DNA of 64,000 bases from Chryseobacterium sp. FH1 (GCF_000735135.1 NZ_JPLZ01000008.1:35726-99725), one strand, 5' to 3'; positions 9,162 through 19,510 are shown, counted from the first letter of the stretch. Notes: generated by a model not told the origin, from the sequence alone. A program made the numbers and translations.

Positions 9162-10247
9162 ATGATCAAAAGAGTCACGTTTTCTGTTGCTCTCAGCACT
9201 TTGCTGATTATCTTTAGCTGTAAAGACAAAAAAGAAGAGAAAGAAGAAACCGCCGTTTATCCAGTAACATCGGCAGTAAAAATAGATACAGTTGTCACGA
9301 AAGATTACGTCGCACAGATTCAATCTTTGAAAAACATAGAAATCCGAGCTCAGGAAAAAGGTTTCCTAGAAAAGATCTTCGTGGATGAAGGTCAGTTCGT
9401 ACAAGCTGGACAAACGCTTTTCAGAATTATGCCACAAATCTATCAGGCAGAATTCATGAAAGCCCAAGCCGAAGTGGAACAGGCGAAAATAGAGTTGCAA
9501 AATTCAAGCACTTTGGCAAGCAATAACATCGTTTCGAAAAATGAAAGAGCTATGTCCAAAGCAAAATTGGACGCGGCAAACGCCGAAGCAAAACTGGCAC
9601 AAATCCATCTCAACTTCACAACGATCAAAGCGCCGTTCTCTGGTTATATCAACAGAATTCCGCTAAAATTAGGAAGCCTGATTGCGGAAGGTGATTTATT
9701 GACAAGCTTGTCAGACAACACTGGAATCTATGCTTACTTCAATGTTTCTGAGCCGGAATACATTAATTATCAAACACATGCTGCAGAAAGAGAAAACAAC
9801 CAGGTTTCCCTACTGATGGCGAACGGCGAACTGCTTCCGGTCAAAGGAACAATCGCCAATATCGAGGGTGAATTTGATAACGAGACAGGAAATATCGCTT
9901 TCCGAGCCAAATTCCCAAATCCAAATCAATTACTCAGAAATGGTGAAACGGGAAAAGTGCAAATGACAGTTCCTCTGAAAAATGCTTTGATTATTCCTCA
10001 AAAAGCAACTTATGAAATCCAAGATCAAGTCTATGTTTTCTTGGTTGACAAGAATGGAAAAGTAAGTTCGAAAAATATCAAAGTCGCCTACTCGCTTCCC
10101 GATACTTATGTCGTTTCTGAAGGCTTGACTGAAAATGACAAATTCCTACTGGAAGGCGTCCAAAAAGTGAAGGATGATCAAAATGTGAAGACGAAATTCC
10201 AAGATCCGAAGAAAGTCTTATCATCATTAAGATTACAAGCCAACTAA
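9162..10247 (+). CDS. RND efflux periplasmic adaptor (membrane fusion lipoprotein)
   Basis: A 361-residue AcrA/MexA-type adaptor. The N-terminus ends in a lipobox with Cys20 (LIIFSC), so it is an inner-membrane lipoprotein. The lipoyl half-motifs flank a short helical hairpin (GFLEKIFVDEGQFVQAGQTLF, and TTIKAPFSGYINR with LGSLIAEGDLL), followed by beta-barrel and membrane-proximal domains. It links the pump encoded next with the outer-membrane channel. The promoter is not clear. The 97-bp gap before the pump gene contains short repeats and a hairpin. Confidence 0.93.
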   Translation: MIKRVTFSVALSTLLIIFSCKDKKEEKEETAVYPVTSAVKIDTVVTKDYVAQIQSLKNIEIRAQEKGFLEKIFVDEGQFVQAGQTLFRIMPQIYQAEFMKAQAEVEQAKIELQNSSTLASNNIVSKNERAMSKAKLDAANAEAKLAQIHLNFTTIKAPFSGYINRIPLKLGSLIAEGDLLTSLSDNTGIYAYFNVSEPEYINYQTHAAERENNQVSLLMANGELLPVKGTIANIEGEFDNETGNIAFRAKFPNPNQLLRNGETGKVQMTVPLKNALIIPQKATYEIQDQVYVFLVDKNGKVSSKNIKVAYSLPDTYVVSEGLTENDKFLLEGVQKVKDDQNVKTKFQDPKKVLSSLRLQAN

Positions 10248-10344
10248 GATATAAATGATAAATGATGATCGATAAATGATTTCGATAGAGAAACCTCTAT
10301 TATCTATTCGTCTATCATCTATTATCTAAAAGAATATTAGAATT
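10248..10344 (+). repeat. Intra-operon AT-rich repeat and hairpin
   Basis: The gap between adaptor and pump genes holds repeated ATAAATGAT units near 10252-10280 and repeated ATCTATTATC-like units near 10295-10328. A perfect 6-bp hairpin (ATAGAG, loop AAAC, CTCTAT) lies at 10285-10300. It could influence the relative output of the operon genes or simply be a small intergenic repeat. Confidence 0.4.
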
Positions 10345-13300
10345 ATGTTTAAAAAATTCATTCGCAGACCAGTTCTGTCGATCGTGATCTCACTGATCAT
10401 CGTATTTTTAGGGATTTTATCTTTGGTAAAATTGCCTGTTACTCAGTTTCCGTCAATCTCGCCACCAAAGGTAAATATCACTGCGGAATATCCCGGCGCC
10501 AATAACGAGTTGCTGATTAAATCGGTTGTAATTCCTTTGGAACGCGGATTAAATGGCGTTCCGGGAATGAAATATATGACGTCTGATGCAGGCAATGATG
10601 GGGAATGTTCTATCCAGATCGTATTCGATTTGGGAACAGACCCGAATGTCGCAGCGGTAAATGTTCAAAACCGTGTGTCGTCGGTCGTAAATAAATTGCC
10701 TCCTTTAGTTGTCCGTGAAGGTGTGAAAATCACCCGTGAAGAACCTAATATGCTAATGTATGTCAATCTTTACAGTGATGATCCCAAAGCTGACCAAAAG
10801 TTTCTTTTCAATTATGCTGACATCAATGTAATGTCGGAATTGAGAAGGGTGAGCGGTGTTGGCTTTGCAGATATCTTGGGAACCCGAGAATATGCAATGC
10901 GAATTTGGCTGAAACCTGATCGAATGACGGCTTACAGCATTTCTGCAGACGAAGTGATGGAGGCACTCAGCGCACAAAGTTTGGAAGCTTCTCCCGGAAA
11001 AACAGGCGAAAGTTCCGGTAAACGTTCTCAATCCATAGAATATATTCTGAAATATCCAGGACGATTCAACAACGAAAAAGATTACGGCAATATCATTCTG
11101 AAAGCCAAACCGAATGGCGAATTTGTAAGGCTGAAAGACGTGGCAGATGTGGAATTCGGAAGTTCTATGTACGACATCTACTCTACGCTGAATGGCAAAC
11201 CTTCCGCCGCAATCACATTAAAACAATCATATGGCTCCAACGCGAGCGATGTCATCAAAAATGTAAAATCATTGATGGCCGATCTGGAAAAAACCACGTT
11301 CCCAAAAGGAATGCATTACGAGATCAGTTATGACGTTTCCAGATTCTTGGATGCATCGATAGAAAAAGTGATTCACACGTTGTTTGAAGCATTTATCTTG
11401 GTTGCGATTGTCGTGTTCCTTTTCTTGGGCGATTGGCGTTCAACCTTGATTCCAACGATTGCAGTTCCAGTTTCATTAATAGGAACATTTGCGATAATGT
11501 CGGCGTTTGGAATTACATTAAATTTAATTTCACTCTTCGCTTTGGTAATGGCCATAGGAATCGTCGTAGATGATGCAATCGTGGTGATAGAAGCCGTCCA
11601 CGCAAAAATGGAAGAAAAGCATCTCTCGCCACTCAAGGCAACGGAAGAAGCGATGCACGAGATCAGCGGAGCAATCATTGCAATAACTTTGGTGATGGCT
11701 TCCGTTTTCATTCCGGTGGCATTTATGTCTGGTCCAGTCGGCGTTTTCTATCGTCAGTTTTCGATTACAATGGTTTCATCCATCATTCTATCGGGCGTTG
11801 TTGCGTTGACTTTGACGCCGGCTCTATGTGCATTAATCCTAAAAAACAACCACGGAAAAGAGAAAAAGAAAACACCGATCACAAGATTTTTGGATGGTTT
11901 TAATAATCTCTTTACAATCGGAGCAGGCAAATACCACAACTTGTTGACGAAAGTCGTTACTCGAAAAATGGTGACTTTGCCCTTGCTTGTCCTTTTCTGC
12001 ATCGGTACTTTTTTGTTGAGTAATAGAATGCCTTCCGGTTTCATCCCGAGTGAAGATCAAGGAATGATTTATGCAATCATCCAAACACCTCCAGGATCGA
12101 CGCTTGAAAGAACCAATCAAATTGCTTTACAACTTCAAAAAGCTTCTGAAGATATCGATGGCGTTTCGTCTGTTTCTTCTTTGGCTGGTTATGAAATTCT
12201 GACCGAAGGAACCGGATCCAACTCCGGAACTTGTTTGATTAATCTTAAGAATTGGGATGAAAGAAAAGAATCCTCCACCGAGATCATCGAACAACTGGAA
12301 CAAAAGGCAAAAGAAATTCCTGGTGCCAATATCGAGTTCTTCCAACCACCATCAATTCCTGGTTATGGTGCTGCAGGAGGTTTTGAATTAAGACTTTTGG
12401 ATAAAGCCGGAAGTGGCGACTATCACAAAATGGAAACTGTGAGTAATGACTTTGTACGAGAATTGAAAAAACGCCCTGAATTGGGATCGGCTTTCTCTTT
12501 CTACTCCGCAAGTTTTCCTCAATATATGTTGAAAATCGACAATGATCTGGCGGAGCAAAAAGGCGTCAGCATTGAAAAAGCAATGGACAATCTCTCCACT
12601 TTGATTGGTTCAAACTACGAAACCAGTTTTATCCGATTCGACAGGCCTTACAAAGTAATCGTTCAGGCTAGCCCGCAATACAGAGCTTTGCCAAGCGACT
12701 TGCTCAAGCTTTATGTCAAAAATGACAAAGACCAAATGGTGCCGTACTCGGATTTTATGCATCTTGAAAAAGTGTATGGTTTGTCCGAAATTACGAGACA
12801 CAATATGTACAACTCCTCCGAAGTCAGCGGAACGCCGGCGCCAGGTTACAGTTCTGGAGATGCCATCAAAGCAATCCAAGAAGTGGCGGACAAAACTTTG
12901 CCAAGAGGTTTCGGAATCGATTGGGCGGGGATTTCCAAAGACGAAGTTTCCAGAGGGAATGAAGCCATTTACATTTTTCTCGTTTGTCTCGGATTTGTTT
13001 ATCTGATTCTCTCCGCGCAATACGAAAGTTTTATTTTGCCTTTGCCTATTATTTTGTCTTTGCCTACGGGGATTTTCGGAGCGTTTTTATGTTTGAGTCT
13101 TTTCGGATTGGAGAATAATATCTACGCTCAGGTTGCAATGGTAATGCTCATCGGATTACTTGGAAAAAATGCTGTTTTGATAGTCGAATTTGCCGTCCAG
13201 AAAAAAGCAGAAGAAGGTTTATCAACCAAAGAAGCCGCATTGCAAGGTGCATCTTTGAGATTCCGACCGATTTTGATGACCTCATTCGCATTCATTGCTG

Positions 13301-13536
13301 GATTGATTCCATTGGCTTTGGCAACAGGACCTGGAGCCGTTGGAAATAGAACAATCGGAACGGCTGCTGCAGGCGGCATGTTGATCGGAACTATTTTCGG
13401 ATTGATGATCATCCCAGGATTGTACTACATTTTTGCCAACATTGCCGCCAAGTCCAAACTGACTTACTACGAAGAAGAAAATCCTTTAACAGAACAAACT
13501 GAACCTTACCAACACGATGGAAAATTTGAAGATTAA
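10345..13536 (+). CDS. RND efflux pump permease (HAE1 family, AcrB-like)
   Basis: A 1063-residue proton-driven multidrug exporter with twelve predicted membrane helices and two large periplasmic loops. The proton-relay residues are present: Asp409 and Asp410 in GIVVDDAIVV of helix 4 and Lys941 in LLGKNAVLIVE of helix 10, close to E. coli AcrB positions. The N-terminus (MFKKFIRRPVLSIV) is typical. It forms a tripartite pump with the adaptor upstream and the channel downstream, whose start overlaps this gene by 20 bp. Substrates cannot be read from the sequence. Confidence 0.95.
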   Translation: MFKKFIRRPVLSIVISLIIVFLGILSLVKLPVTQFPSISPPKVNITAEYPGANNELLIKSVVIPLERGLNGVPGMKYMTSDAGNDGECSIQIVFDLGTDPNVAAVNVQNRVSSVVNKLPPLVVREGVKITREEPNMLMYVNLYSDDPKADQKFLFNYADINVMSELRRVSGVGFADILGTREYAMRIWLKPDRMTAYSISADEVMEALSAQSLEASPGKTGESSGKRSQSIEYILKYPGRFNNEKDYGNIILKAKPNGEFVRLKDVADVEFGSSMYDIYSTLNGKPSAAITLKQSYGSNASDVIKNVKSLMADLEKTTFPKGMHYEISYDVSRFLDASIEKVIHTLFEAFILVAIVVFLFLGDWRSTLIPTIAVPVSLIGTFAIMSAFGITLNLISLFALVMAIGIVVDDAIVVIEAVHAKMEEKHLSPLKATEEAMHEISGAIIAITLVMASVFIPVAFMSGPVGVFYRQFSITMVSSIILSGVVALTLTPALCALILKNNHGKEKKKTPITRFLDGFNNLFTIGAGKYHNLLTKVVTRKMVTLPLLVLFCIGTFLLSNRMPSGFIPSEDQGMIYAIIQTPPGSTLERTNQIALQLQKASEDIDGVSSVSSLAGYEILTEGTGSNSGTCLINLKNWDERKESSTEIIEQLEQKAKEIPGANIEFFQPPSIPGYGAAGGFELRLLDKAGSGDYHKMETVSNDFVRELKKRPELGSAFSFYSASFPQYMLKIDNDLAEQKGVSIEKAMDNLSTLIGSNYETSFIRFDRPYKVIVQASPQYRALPSDLLKLYVKNDKDQMVPYSDFMHLEKVYGLSEITRHNMYNSSEVSGTPAPGYSSGDAIKAIQEVADKTLPRGFGIDWAGISKDEVSRGNEAIYIFLVCLGFVYLILSAQYESFILPLPIILSLPTGIFGAFLCLSLFGLENNIYAQVAMVMLIGLLGKNAVLIVEFAVQKKAEEGLSTKEAALQGASLRFRPILMTSFAFIAGLIPLALATGPGAVGNRTIGTAAAGGMLIGTIFGLMIIPGLYYIFANIAAKSKLTYYEEENPLTEQTEPYQHDGKFED

Positions 13537-14962
13537 TAAAAACATCATAGCAACGGCATTCATTTCATTAATATTAATTGGATGTAAAGCACCAATGGCA
13601 ACTAAAATTGCCGATAAGGTAAAAGAAACGATTCCTCAGAATTTTGATAACCAAACCGGTTCTGAAAACAATTCCGGAATCACGCCTTGGAAAGAGTTTT
13701 TCACAGATCCGAATCTCGTAAATCTGATTGATGAAGCTTTGAAAAATAATCAGGAATTGCTCATCACGCTTCAACAAATCGAGATTGCGAAAAGCGACGT
13801 GATGTACAAAAACGGAAAACTAAGTCCGACGGTTGCCGCAAAATTGGGCGCAGGCGTTAACAAAGCGGGAAGATATACTTCTGAAGGCGCTGGTGACGCA
13901 ACGACCGAAATAGAACCGGGAAGAGAAATGCCAGATCCGCTTGGAAACTTCGAAGGTGGATTGGTGGCGAATTGGGAAATCGATATTTGGCACAAACTGA
14001 GAACTGAAAAGAAAGCAGCTGTTGCACATTATCTTTCGACTGTTGAAGGAAAGAATTTCGTATTGTCAAGTTTGATTGCAGAAGTGGCTGATAATTATTA
14101 CGAATTATTGTCGCTTGATAATCAACTTGATATCATCCATCAATATATGGATTTGCAGAAAAAAGCGCTCGACATTGCGAAAATCCAGAAACAGGCGATG
14201 GCAACCACGGAATTAGCGGTTAAGAAATTCGAGGCAGAGTTGGCAAAATCCAGCGCCACGGAATATGATTTGAAACAACAAATCACCGAAAAGGAAAATC
14301 AAATCAATGCTTTACTGGGTCGTTATCCGCAGGCGATCGTAAGAACCAAGGAAAGTTTTATGTCTATCGTTCCGCAAACAATTTATACGGGAATTCCGTC
14401 TCAGTTGCTGGCCAATCGACCTGACATCAAGCAAGCAGAACTGGAATTGGAATCGGCAAAACTTGATGTGGAAGCGGCGAGAAAAGAATTCTATCCAAGT
14501 TTGGAAATCAATGCGACGCTTGGTTTGGAAGCTTTCAATCCTTCGTATTTGGTCAAGTTGCCGGAATCGATTGCCCTCAATCTGGTTGGAGAATTGGCTG
14601 GACCATTAATTAATAAAAGCGCCATCAAAGCGCAGTTCAAAACGGCTGATGCGAGACAAATCCAAGCTTTGTATGAATATGATAAAACGATTTTGGGCGC
14701 TTACATCGATGTTTCGAATCTAATGTCGAAAATCAAAAACCTCGATAAATATTATGAATTGAAAGCTCAGGAATCAAAAGCTTTGGACGATGGAATTGGA
14801 ATCGCCAATCAACTCTTTCGCAATTCCCGAGCAGATTATTTGGAAGTTTTGATGAATCAGCGTGATGCGTTGGACGCCAAAATGGAACTCATCGAAGCTA
14901 AAGAAAGACAGCTGAGCACAGTTGTGAATATTTACAAAAGTCTTGGTGGCGGTTGGAAATAA
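13517..14962 (+). CDS. RND efflux outer membrane channel (TolC/NodT family lipoprotein)
   Basis: A 481-residue outer-membrane factor with a lipobox at Cys23 (LILIGCK) and two outer-membrane-efflux repeats rich in long helices; the motif LLANRPDIKQAELELESA near residue 295 is diagnostic. It trimerises into the exit duct of the tripartite pump. The start codon overlaps the pump gene by 20 bp, so translation is probably coupled. The operon ends at a perfect palindromic terminator at 14979. Confidence 0.93.
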   Translation: MENLKINKNIIATAFISLILIGCKAPMATKIADKVKETIPQNFDNQTGSENNSGITPWKEFFTDPNLVNLIDEALKNNQELLITLQQIEIAKSDVMYKNGKLSPTVAAKLGAGVNKAGRYTSEGAGDATTEIEPGREMPDPLGNFEGGLVANWEIDIWHKLRTEKKAAVAHYLSTVEGKNFVLSSLIAEVADNYYELLSLDNQLDIIHQYMDLQKKALDIAKIQKQAMATTELAVKKFEAELAKSSATEYDLKQQITEKENQINALLGRYPQAIVRTKESFMSIVPQTIYTGIPSQLLANRPDIKQAELELESAKLDVEAARKEFYPSLEINATLGLEAFNPSYLVKLPESIALNLVGELAGPLINKSAIKAQFKTADARQIQALYEYDKTILGAYIDVSNLMSKIKNLDKYYELKAQESKALDDGIGIANQLFRNSRADYLEVLMNQRDALDAKMELIEAKERQLSTVVNIYKSLGGGWK

Positions 14963-14978
14963 AGTGCTGATGGTAATT

Positions 14979-15001
14979 AGCTAATTGCAATTAGCTTTTT
15001 T
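14979..15001 (+). terminator. Terminator of the RND operon (perfect palindrome)
   Basis: An 18-bp perfect palindrome (AGCTAATTGCAATTAGCT, 14979-14996) is followed immediately by T residues, giving a hairpin and U-tract. Confidence 0.75.
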
Positions 15002-15030
15002 GATCCTGACTTTGAACTCAATTATTATTG

Positions 15031-15065
15031 AAATGCTCCTGGAATTTATTTCGGGAGCATTTTGT
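15031..15065 (+). terminator. Second hairpin behind the RND operon
   Basis: A 9-bp perfect stem (AAATGCTCC at 15031-15039 with GGAGCATTT at 15054-15062) is followed by a T-rich stretch. It is a likely back-up or bidirectional terminator. Confidence 0.65.
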
Positions 15066-15117
15066 TTAATTGTTCACCAAGGTGGTTTTATAATAGACAT
15101 ATTGTATTAAAATTATA

Positions 15118-15144
15118 TAACTTTACATCTGCAACCCCATCAGA
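15118..15144 (+). promoter_or_regulatory. Conserved promoter/leader of regulator cassette A
   Basis: TAACTTTA (15118-15125) is one base off the TAnnTTTG box. The following bases up to the TTG start are almost identical to those before the paralogous regulator gene at 19804, differing by a one-base indel and one substitution. Confidence 0.5.
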
Positions 15145-16596
15145 TTGAAAACATTTCTATTTTTTTTCATTTTATTCATAATAACTGTCAAGGCTCAAAA
15201 TACAAAAGACACTGAGTCATTATTTACTGAATCCAAAAATCTACTTTACAAAAAACCGAAGGAATCTGCACTCATTTCCCAATTCCTCTTAAAAAACACG
15301 TCTAATGATAATGACAAAATGAGAGCACTTCTCCTTCTTATTAAAAGTGATCTGTTAATAGCCAATTATGACGCAGCAGCAGAAAAATTGCTTCAGGTTT
15401 CTGAACTTTCAAAAAAAACTGGCCATTCTGAAAATAATATCCAAATCAATTTTCTTACAAGAATACTTTGTGATAAGTTGGGAATCGAATCTGATCAACT
15501 TTATTTGATCCTTAATAAAAACGAGATGATCCAAAATGATTATGAAAAAGCTCTAAAATCATACACAAAATCAAATTGGAAACAAACTATAAAGTTCTTA
15601 AAACGATCTGAGAAGGACGAAAAGTTTGATGCACAGCAACTGACTAACTTTTATTATTCGCTCGCCTACTCTAATCTTGGAAAGAATGATTCTGCAGAAT
15701 ATTATACTGATAAAATTAGAAACTTTGAGCCGTATTATTTTTATGCAATAGCTAAAAATCAGTTCGCAAAGAGAAATTTTGATAAGTCAATTCAAGCACT
15801 TGATCATTTGAAACCAATAGAAAGTAATATTCAGAATGTTTGGTTGAAGGCAGAAATATATCAATTGTACGCGGAGAACGATAATTATTTAAAAGATTGG
15901 AATAGTTATCAAATGCATTATCAACTTCAAAACTCTTTGCAGGATTCCATCTCCAATGCTAGGGAAAATGCAAGAATTTCTTTTTTGGCCAAGATCGATC
16001 AGAAACAAGACGAGATCTTGGAATCGAAATATGATTATAGCAAAAGAATCATTTATCTGATTTTAATTTTCATTTTTACTGTACTCATTTTTTCATATTT
16101 TTTGAATCGAAAACTTAGACAAAAGGAAACCAATATCGAAAAAGCATTAATGGAATCCGAGGAAAGACAAAGATTCATTAATGAAAACAAGCTTCCCGAA
16201 AGTTCAGGAAAAATTGTAATTCCAGATAAAACGATTCAATTTCTTTTGGAAAAACTAGAATTGTTTGAACGGAATGAAGAATATATCAATCCTTCTACCT
16301 CGCTAAATCAGCTTGCAGAAAACTTGAATACCAATACAAAATATCTGTCAGAGATTATCAATACGCATAAAAATAAAAACTTCCATAGCTATATTAATGA
16401 ACTTAGAATCAATTACGTCATCAACAAATTAAACAATAATCCAATTTATCTGAAATACAAAGTCAGTCATTTGGCAGAGGAAGCAGGCTTTTCTTCGCAC
16501 AGTTTATTTTCCACTGTTTTCAAGCAAGTTACCGGATTGTCTCCGGCCTCGTTTATCAAATCAAATATAAAAAAGGAATCAGATGGGGATAATTAG
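15145..16596 (+). CDS. TPR-transmembrane-AraC regulator, cassette A
   Basis: A 483-residue protein with a signal peptide (about 1-17, ending VKAQ), a TPR-like helical periplasmic region to about residue 295, one membrane helix at about 301-322 and a cytoplasmic AraC-type double helix-turn-helix at about 370-478 (NTNTKYLSEIIN, VSHLAEEAGFSSHSLFSTVFKQVTGLSP). It is probably a membrane-spanning one-component regulator that senses an envelope signal. The only reasonable start is TTG, because an in-frame TAA lies at 15118. Its stop overlaps the next gene by 14 bp. A paralogue starts at 19804. Confidence 0.85.
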   Translation: MKTFLFFFILFIITVKAQNTKDTESLFTESKNLLYKKPKESALISQFLLKNTSNDNDKMRALLLLIKSDLLIANYDAAAEKLLQVSELSKKTGHSENNIQINFLTRILCDKLGIESDQLYLILNKNEMIQNDYEKALKSYTKSNWKQTIKFLKRSEKDEKFDAQQLTNFYYSLAYSNLGKNDSAEYYTDKIRNFEPYYFYAIAKNQFAKRNFDKSIQALDHLKPIESNIQNVWLKAEIYQLYAENDNYLKDWNSYQMHYQLQNSLQDSISNARENARISFLAKIDQKQDEILESKYDYSKRIIYLILIFIFTVLIFSYFLNRKLRQKETNIEKALMESEERQRFINENKLPESSGKIVIPDKTIQFLLEKLELFERNEEYINPSTSLNQLAENLNTNTKYLSEIINTHKNKNFHSYINELRINYVINKLNNNPIYLKYKVSHLAEEAGFSSHSLFSTVFKQVTGLSPASFIKSNIKKESDGDN

Positions 16597-17692
16597 GTTT
16601 TTTATTATATTGATTTTTACGGTTTCAGCACAAATTCTTTTTGCTCAAAACAATAGGGAAATAGACAGCCTGATAGGCATTGCCAATACTTTTATGTTCA
16701 AAAATCCACAGAAAACCATTCAGATTGGAGAAGAACTTTTAAAGAAAAAAGATATTTCGGATTCTTATAAGATCTCTTCAAACATTTTAATAGCCAATGG
16801 TTACGCTGCTATGAATGATTATAAAAAATCCATCGATTTTGCTTTGAAGGCTAATGAATTATCAGAAAAAACAAAGGACAACGCGAATCAGATCAGAACT
16901 TTGGGACTTATCGGAAATCAATATACAAGAAGTGAAATGCGGGAAGAAGCCTGGAAATATCTAGACAAAGCAGACAAACTGACCCAGACCATTTATCTTC
17001 CGGATTCTATGAAGTATTTGATTGGAAATATTAATCTTCTGAAAGGTTTTCTCTACAAACGAAGTCTGGACTGTGGTTATGCTATCAAACACTTTGATAA
17101 AGCGATTGTAGCTTTTAAAAAAGACAAGAAAGGTTTTGCGGTTGCAAATCTGGGACAGGCTTACAATCAAAAAGGTTATTGCTACTTGTCTATAAACAAG
17201 GATTCTGCAGAAGTCAGTTTCAAAAATGGACTTGCAGATGCACGAAAAAATGGCGCAAAATCTCTGGAATGCAATGCATTAGTCGGACTTTCTGAAATTG
17301 AAACCGACAAATCGAATTATAAGACAGCCAACGACACTTTATTTCACGCTTTGAAGCTTGCAAAAGAAGTGAAGCAGACCGAAATGGAAACCCGGATTTA
17401 TAAACTTTTGTCTGACAACCTCTTGGCAATCGGAGATTTTGAAAATCATCTGCATTACAAAAAACTGTACGAATTGACTCAGTCGAAATTTGATTTGGAA
17501 AACATCAAATCGGTTAATGAACTCATCAAAAAACGTAATGAATACAAACAGAAAATTTTTGAGGCTAAACAAGATCAATTCAATACTTTCATATTTATAC
17601 TTTCAGGTATTTTAATTATAATAATTGGTCTGTTTGGATATTTCTTTGTGAAAAAATCAAGAATAACAGATAAAACCACTCAAAATAAATAA
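16583..17692 (+). CDS. TPR-repeat membrane protein, partner of the AraC regulator, cassette A
   Basis: A 369-residue protein with a signal peptide (ending LFAQ near residue 22), TPR-like helical repeats over most of its length and a single C-terminal membrane helix at about 337-357 followed by a short basic tail. There is no DNA-binding domain. It overlaps the preceding regulator gene by 14 bp, so the two are co-translated. The domain plan resembles the regulator without its AraC module, which suggests a signalling partner or modulator. The paralogue in cassette B starts at 21300. Confidence 0.75.
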   Translation: MGIIRFFIILIFTVSAQILFAQNNREIDSLIGIANTFMFKNPQKTIQIGEELLKKKDISDSYKISSNILIANGYAAMNDYKKSIDFALKANELSEKTKDNANQIRTLGLIGNQYTRSEMREEAWKYLDKADKLTQTIYLPDSMKYLIGNINLLKGFLYKRSLDCGYAIKHFDKAIVAFKKDKKGFAVANLGQAYNQKGYCYLSINKDSAEVSFKNGLADARKNGAKSLECNALVGLSEIETDKSNYKTANDTLFHALKLAKEVKQTEMETRIYKLLSDNLLAIGDFENHLHYKKLYELTQSKFDLENIKSVNELIKKRNEYKQKIFEAKQDQFNTFIFILSGILIIIIGLFGYFFVKKSRITDKTTQNK

Positions 17693-17762
17693 TCCTTAAC
17701 GCAAATTTATTTTATTTTAAACAACTAATAATCAATTAATTAAAAATTTAAAACTTTCATAT

Positions 17763-17781
17763 TCTTGAAATTTTCGGATAT
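17763..17781 (+). promoter_or_regulatory. Putative shared operator, copy A
   Basis: TCTTGAAATTTTCGGATAT lies 68 bp before the ELWxxDGT gene. A 17/19 match (22500-22518) lies 74 bp before the first cargo gene of cassette B. The core GAAATTTTC is nearly palindromic. It is a candidate binding site for the adjacent AraC-type regulators. Confidence 0.45.
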
Positions 17782-17848
17782 CTAAAAGTCTATTGCTATT
17801 CTTTATCGGATTAACACTCTACTTTTACTCAAAAGAAATTATTTAGAT

Positions 17849-19510
17849 ATGATAAACAAATTTATTCTAGCGGCGATGTTGGTTTCATTTATTGGAATCA
17901 ATGCGCAGACAACTCCAGTTTTTGAAATGGTAAAAGACATCAATCCTTCCGGTGATTCTATGCCGACAGATCTGATTAATTATAATTCAAAAATATTTTT
18001 CACAGCCGATGATGGCGTCAATGGTAGGGAACTTTGGATCACAGATGGTACCGAAACCAAACTCCTGAAAGATATCAATCCCGGAGAAAATGGTTCTGAT
18101 ATTTCCAATTTCAAAATCTTAAATGGAAAACTGTTATTTACTGCAACGGATGATGCGAACGGAAACGAACTTTGGACTTCTGACGGAACCGTAGCAGGAA
18201 CCAAAATAGTAAAAGATATGTTTCCTGGAAGCGGCGGATCTTATGCGTTTGAGTTTATCGAATTCCAAAATGCTTTATATTTCAGATCAGAAGATGGCGT
18301 GCACGGAACCGAACTTTGGAAAACAGACGGAACTGAAGTTGGAACTGTCATGATTGGGGATTTGAGAACAGGTGAATTTGGTTCCAATCCATCTAATTTT
18401 ACAGTTCTCAATAACAAACTTTATTTCAGCGCCATGGATGGTTTTGATTATGATAATGGTCAGACTGGATTGGAACTTTGGGTTTCCGATGGGACTGCTG
18501 CAGGAACTCATATTGTGAAAGACATCAATCCTATTGAGAGTTCCGGACCTTCCAGCTTGACTACTTTCGGTAACAAAATCTATTTCAGTGCAGATGACGG
18601 AACCAATGGAACAGAAATATGGGCTACGGACGGAACCGAAGCTGGAACTTATATGGTAAAGGATATTTCTAATGCTGTAAGTACAGCTTCATCTCTGCCA
18701 GCGCATTTTATTGCATTCAATGGAAAATTGATTTTTAGTGCCTACACACCTGAAACCGGCAGAGAAATGTGGACTACAGACGGAACTGCAGATGGAACTC
18801 ATATTTTGAAAGATGTGAAACCAGGAACAGCTGGTGCTGTGATTCCACAATTCAGACATTTTATTTATAAAGACAAATTACTGCTTACTTTAGATGACAA
18901 CACCCACGGCGCAGAGATCTGGACGACAGACGGAACCACGGACGGAACTCAGTTGTATCTGGATGTTTTTCCCGGATCTGATGGTTCTATGAATCCAAAT
19001 CAGGCGGCTATGACATTTGCTGAAGTGAATGGTACGTTATATTTTAGAGGACTTGACAATTATGACGAGTATTATCAGTTATGGAAATCAGACGGAACAG
19101 CAGCGGGCACGAAAAAACTAATGCCGGATCCTACAACACCATATAATTTTGCGTTGGCACAGATTCCAGGTTTCACTGCATTGGGCAACAAACTTTATTT
19201 CAGAGCGCAGTACAATGACAGCGGTTACGAATTGTGGAGCGTAACCACGGATGCAGCAATGGCTGTGACTGATTTTAATAAAACCAAATTCCGTGTTTAT
19301 CCCAATCCGGCTTCTGATGTGGTTAACATTTCCGGAGATTCAAAGATATCTTCTGTTCAGGTTTATGATCTTTCTGGAAAAGTTTTGAGTAATCAAACTT
19401 CGGATTCTAAACAATTACAAATGAATGTTTCTGATTTACCGAAAGGAAATTATATTATTAAAGTTTTATCAGACGGTAAATCTTCCTCGCATAAAATCAT
19501 TAAAAAATAA
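17849..19510 (+). CDS. Secreted ELWxxDGT-repeat protein with T9SS type A sorting domain
   Basis: A 553-residue exported protein with a signal peptide (ending GINAQ). The body has eight or more repeats of the ELWxTDGT type (GRELWITDGT, GNELWTSDGT, GTELWKTDGT and others), each about 45-60 residues, and probably folds as a beta-propeller. The last ~80 residues form a T9SS type A sorting domain (YPNPASD, YDLSGK, GNYIIKV, final KK). It should be exported by the Por machinery and attached to or released from the surface. It follows regulator cassette A, separated by 156 bp containing the shared 19-bp motif. Confidence 0.88.
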   Translation: MINKFILAAMLVSFIGINAQTTPVFEMVKDINPSGDSMPTDLINYNSKIFFTADDGVNGRELWITDGTETKLLKDINPGENGSDISNFKILNGKLLFTATDDANGNELWTSDGTVAGTKIVKDMFPGSGGSYAFEFIEFQNALYFRSEDGVHGTELWKTDGTEVGTVMIGDLRTGEFGSNPSNFTVLNNKLYFSAMDGFDYDNGQTGLELWVSDGTAAGTHIVKDINPIESSGPSSLTTFGNKIYFSADDGTNGTEIWATDGTEAGTYMVKDISNAVSTASSLPAHFIAFNGKLIFSAYTPETGREMWTTDGTADGTHILKDVKPGTAGAVIPQFRHFIYKDKLLLTLDDNTHGAEIWTTDGTTDGTQLYLDVFPGSDGSMNPNQAAMTFAEVNGTLYFRGLDNYDEYYQLWKSDGTAAGTKKLMPDPTTPYNFALAQIPGFTALGNKLYFRAQYNDSGYELWSVTTDAAMAVTDFNKTKFRVYPNPASDVVNISGDSKISSVQVYDLSGKVLSNQTSDSKQLQMNVSDLPKGNYIIKVLSDGKSSSHKIIKK

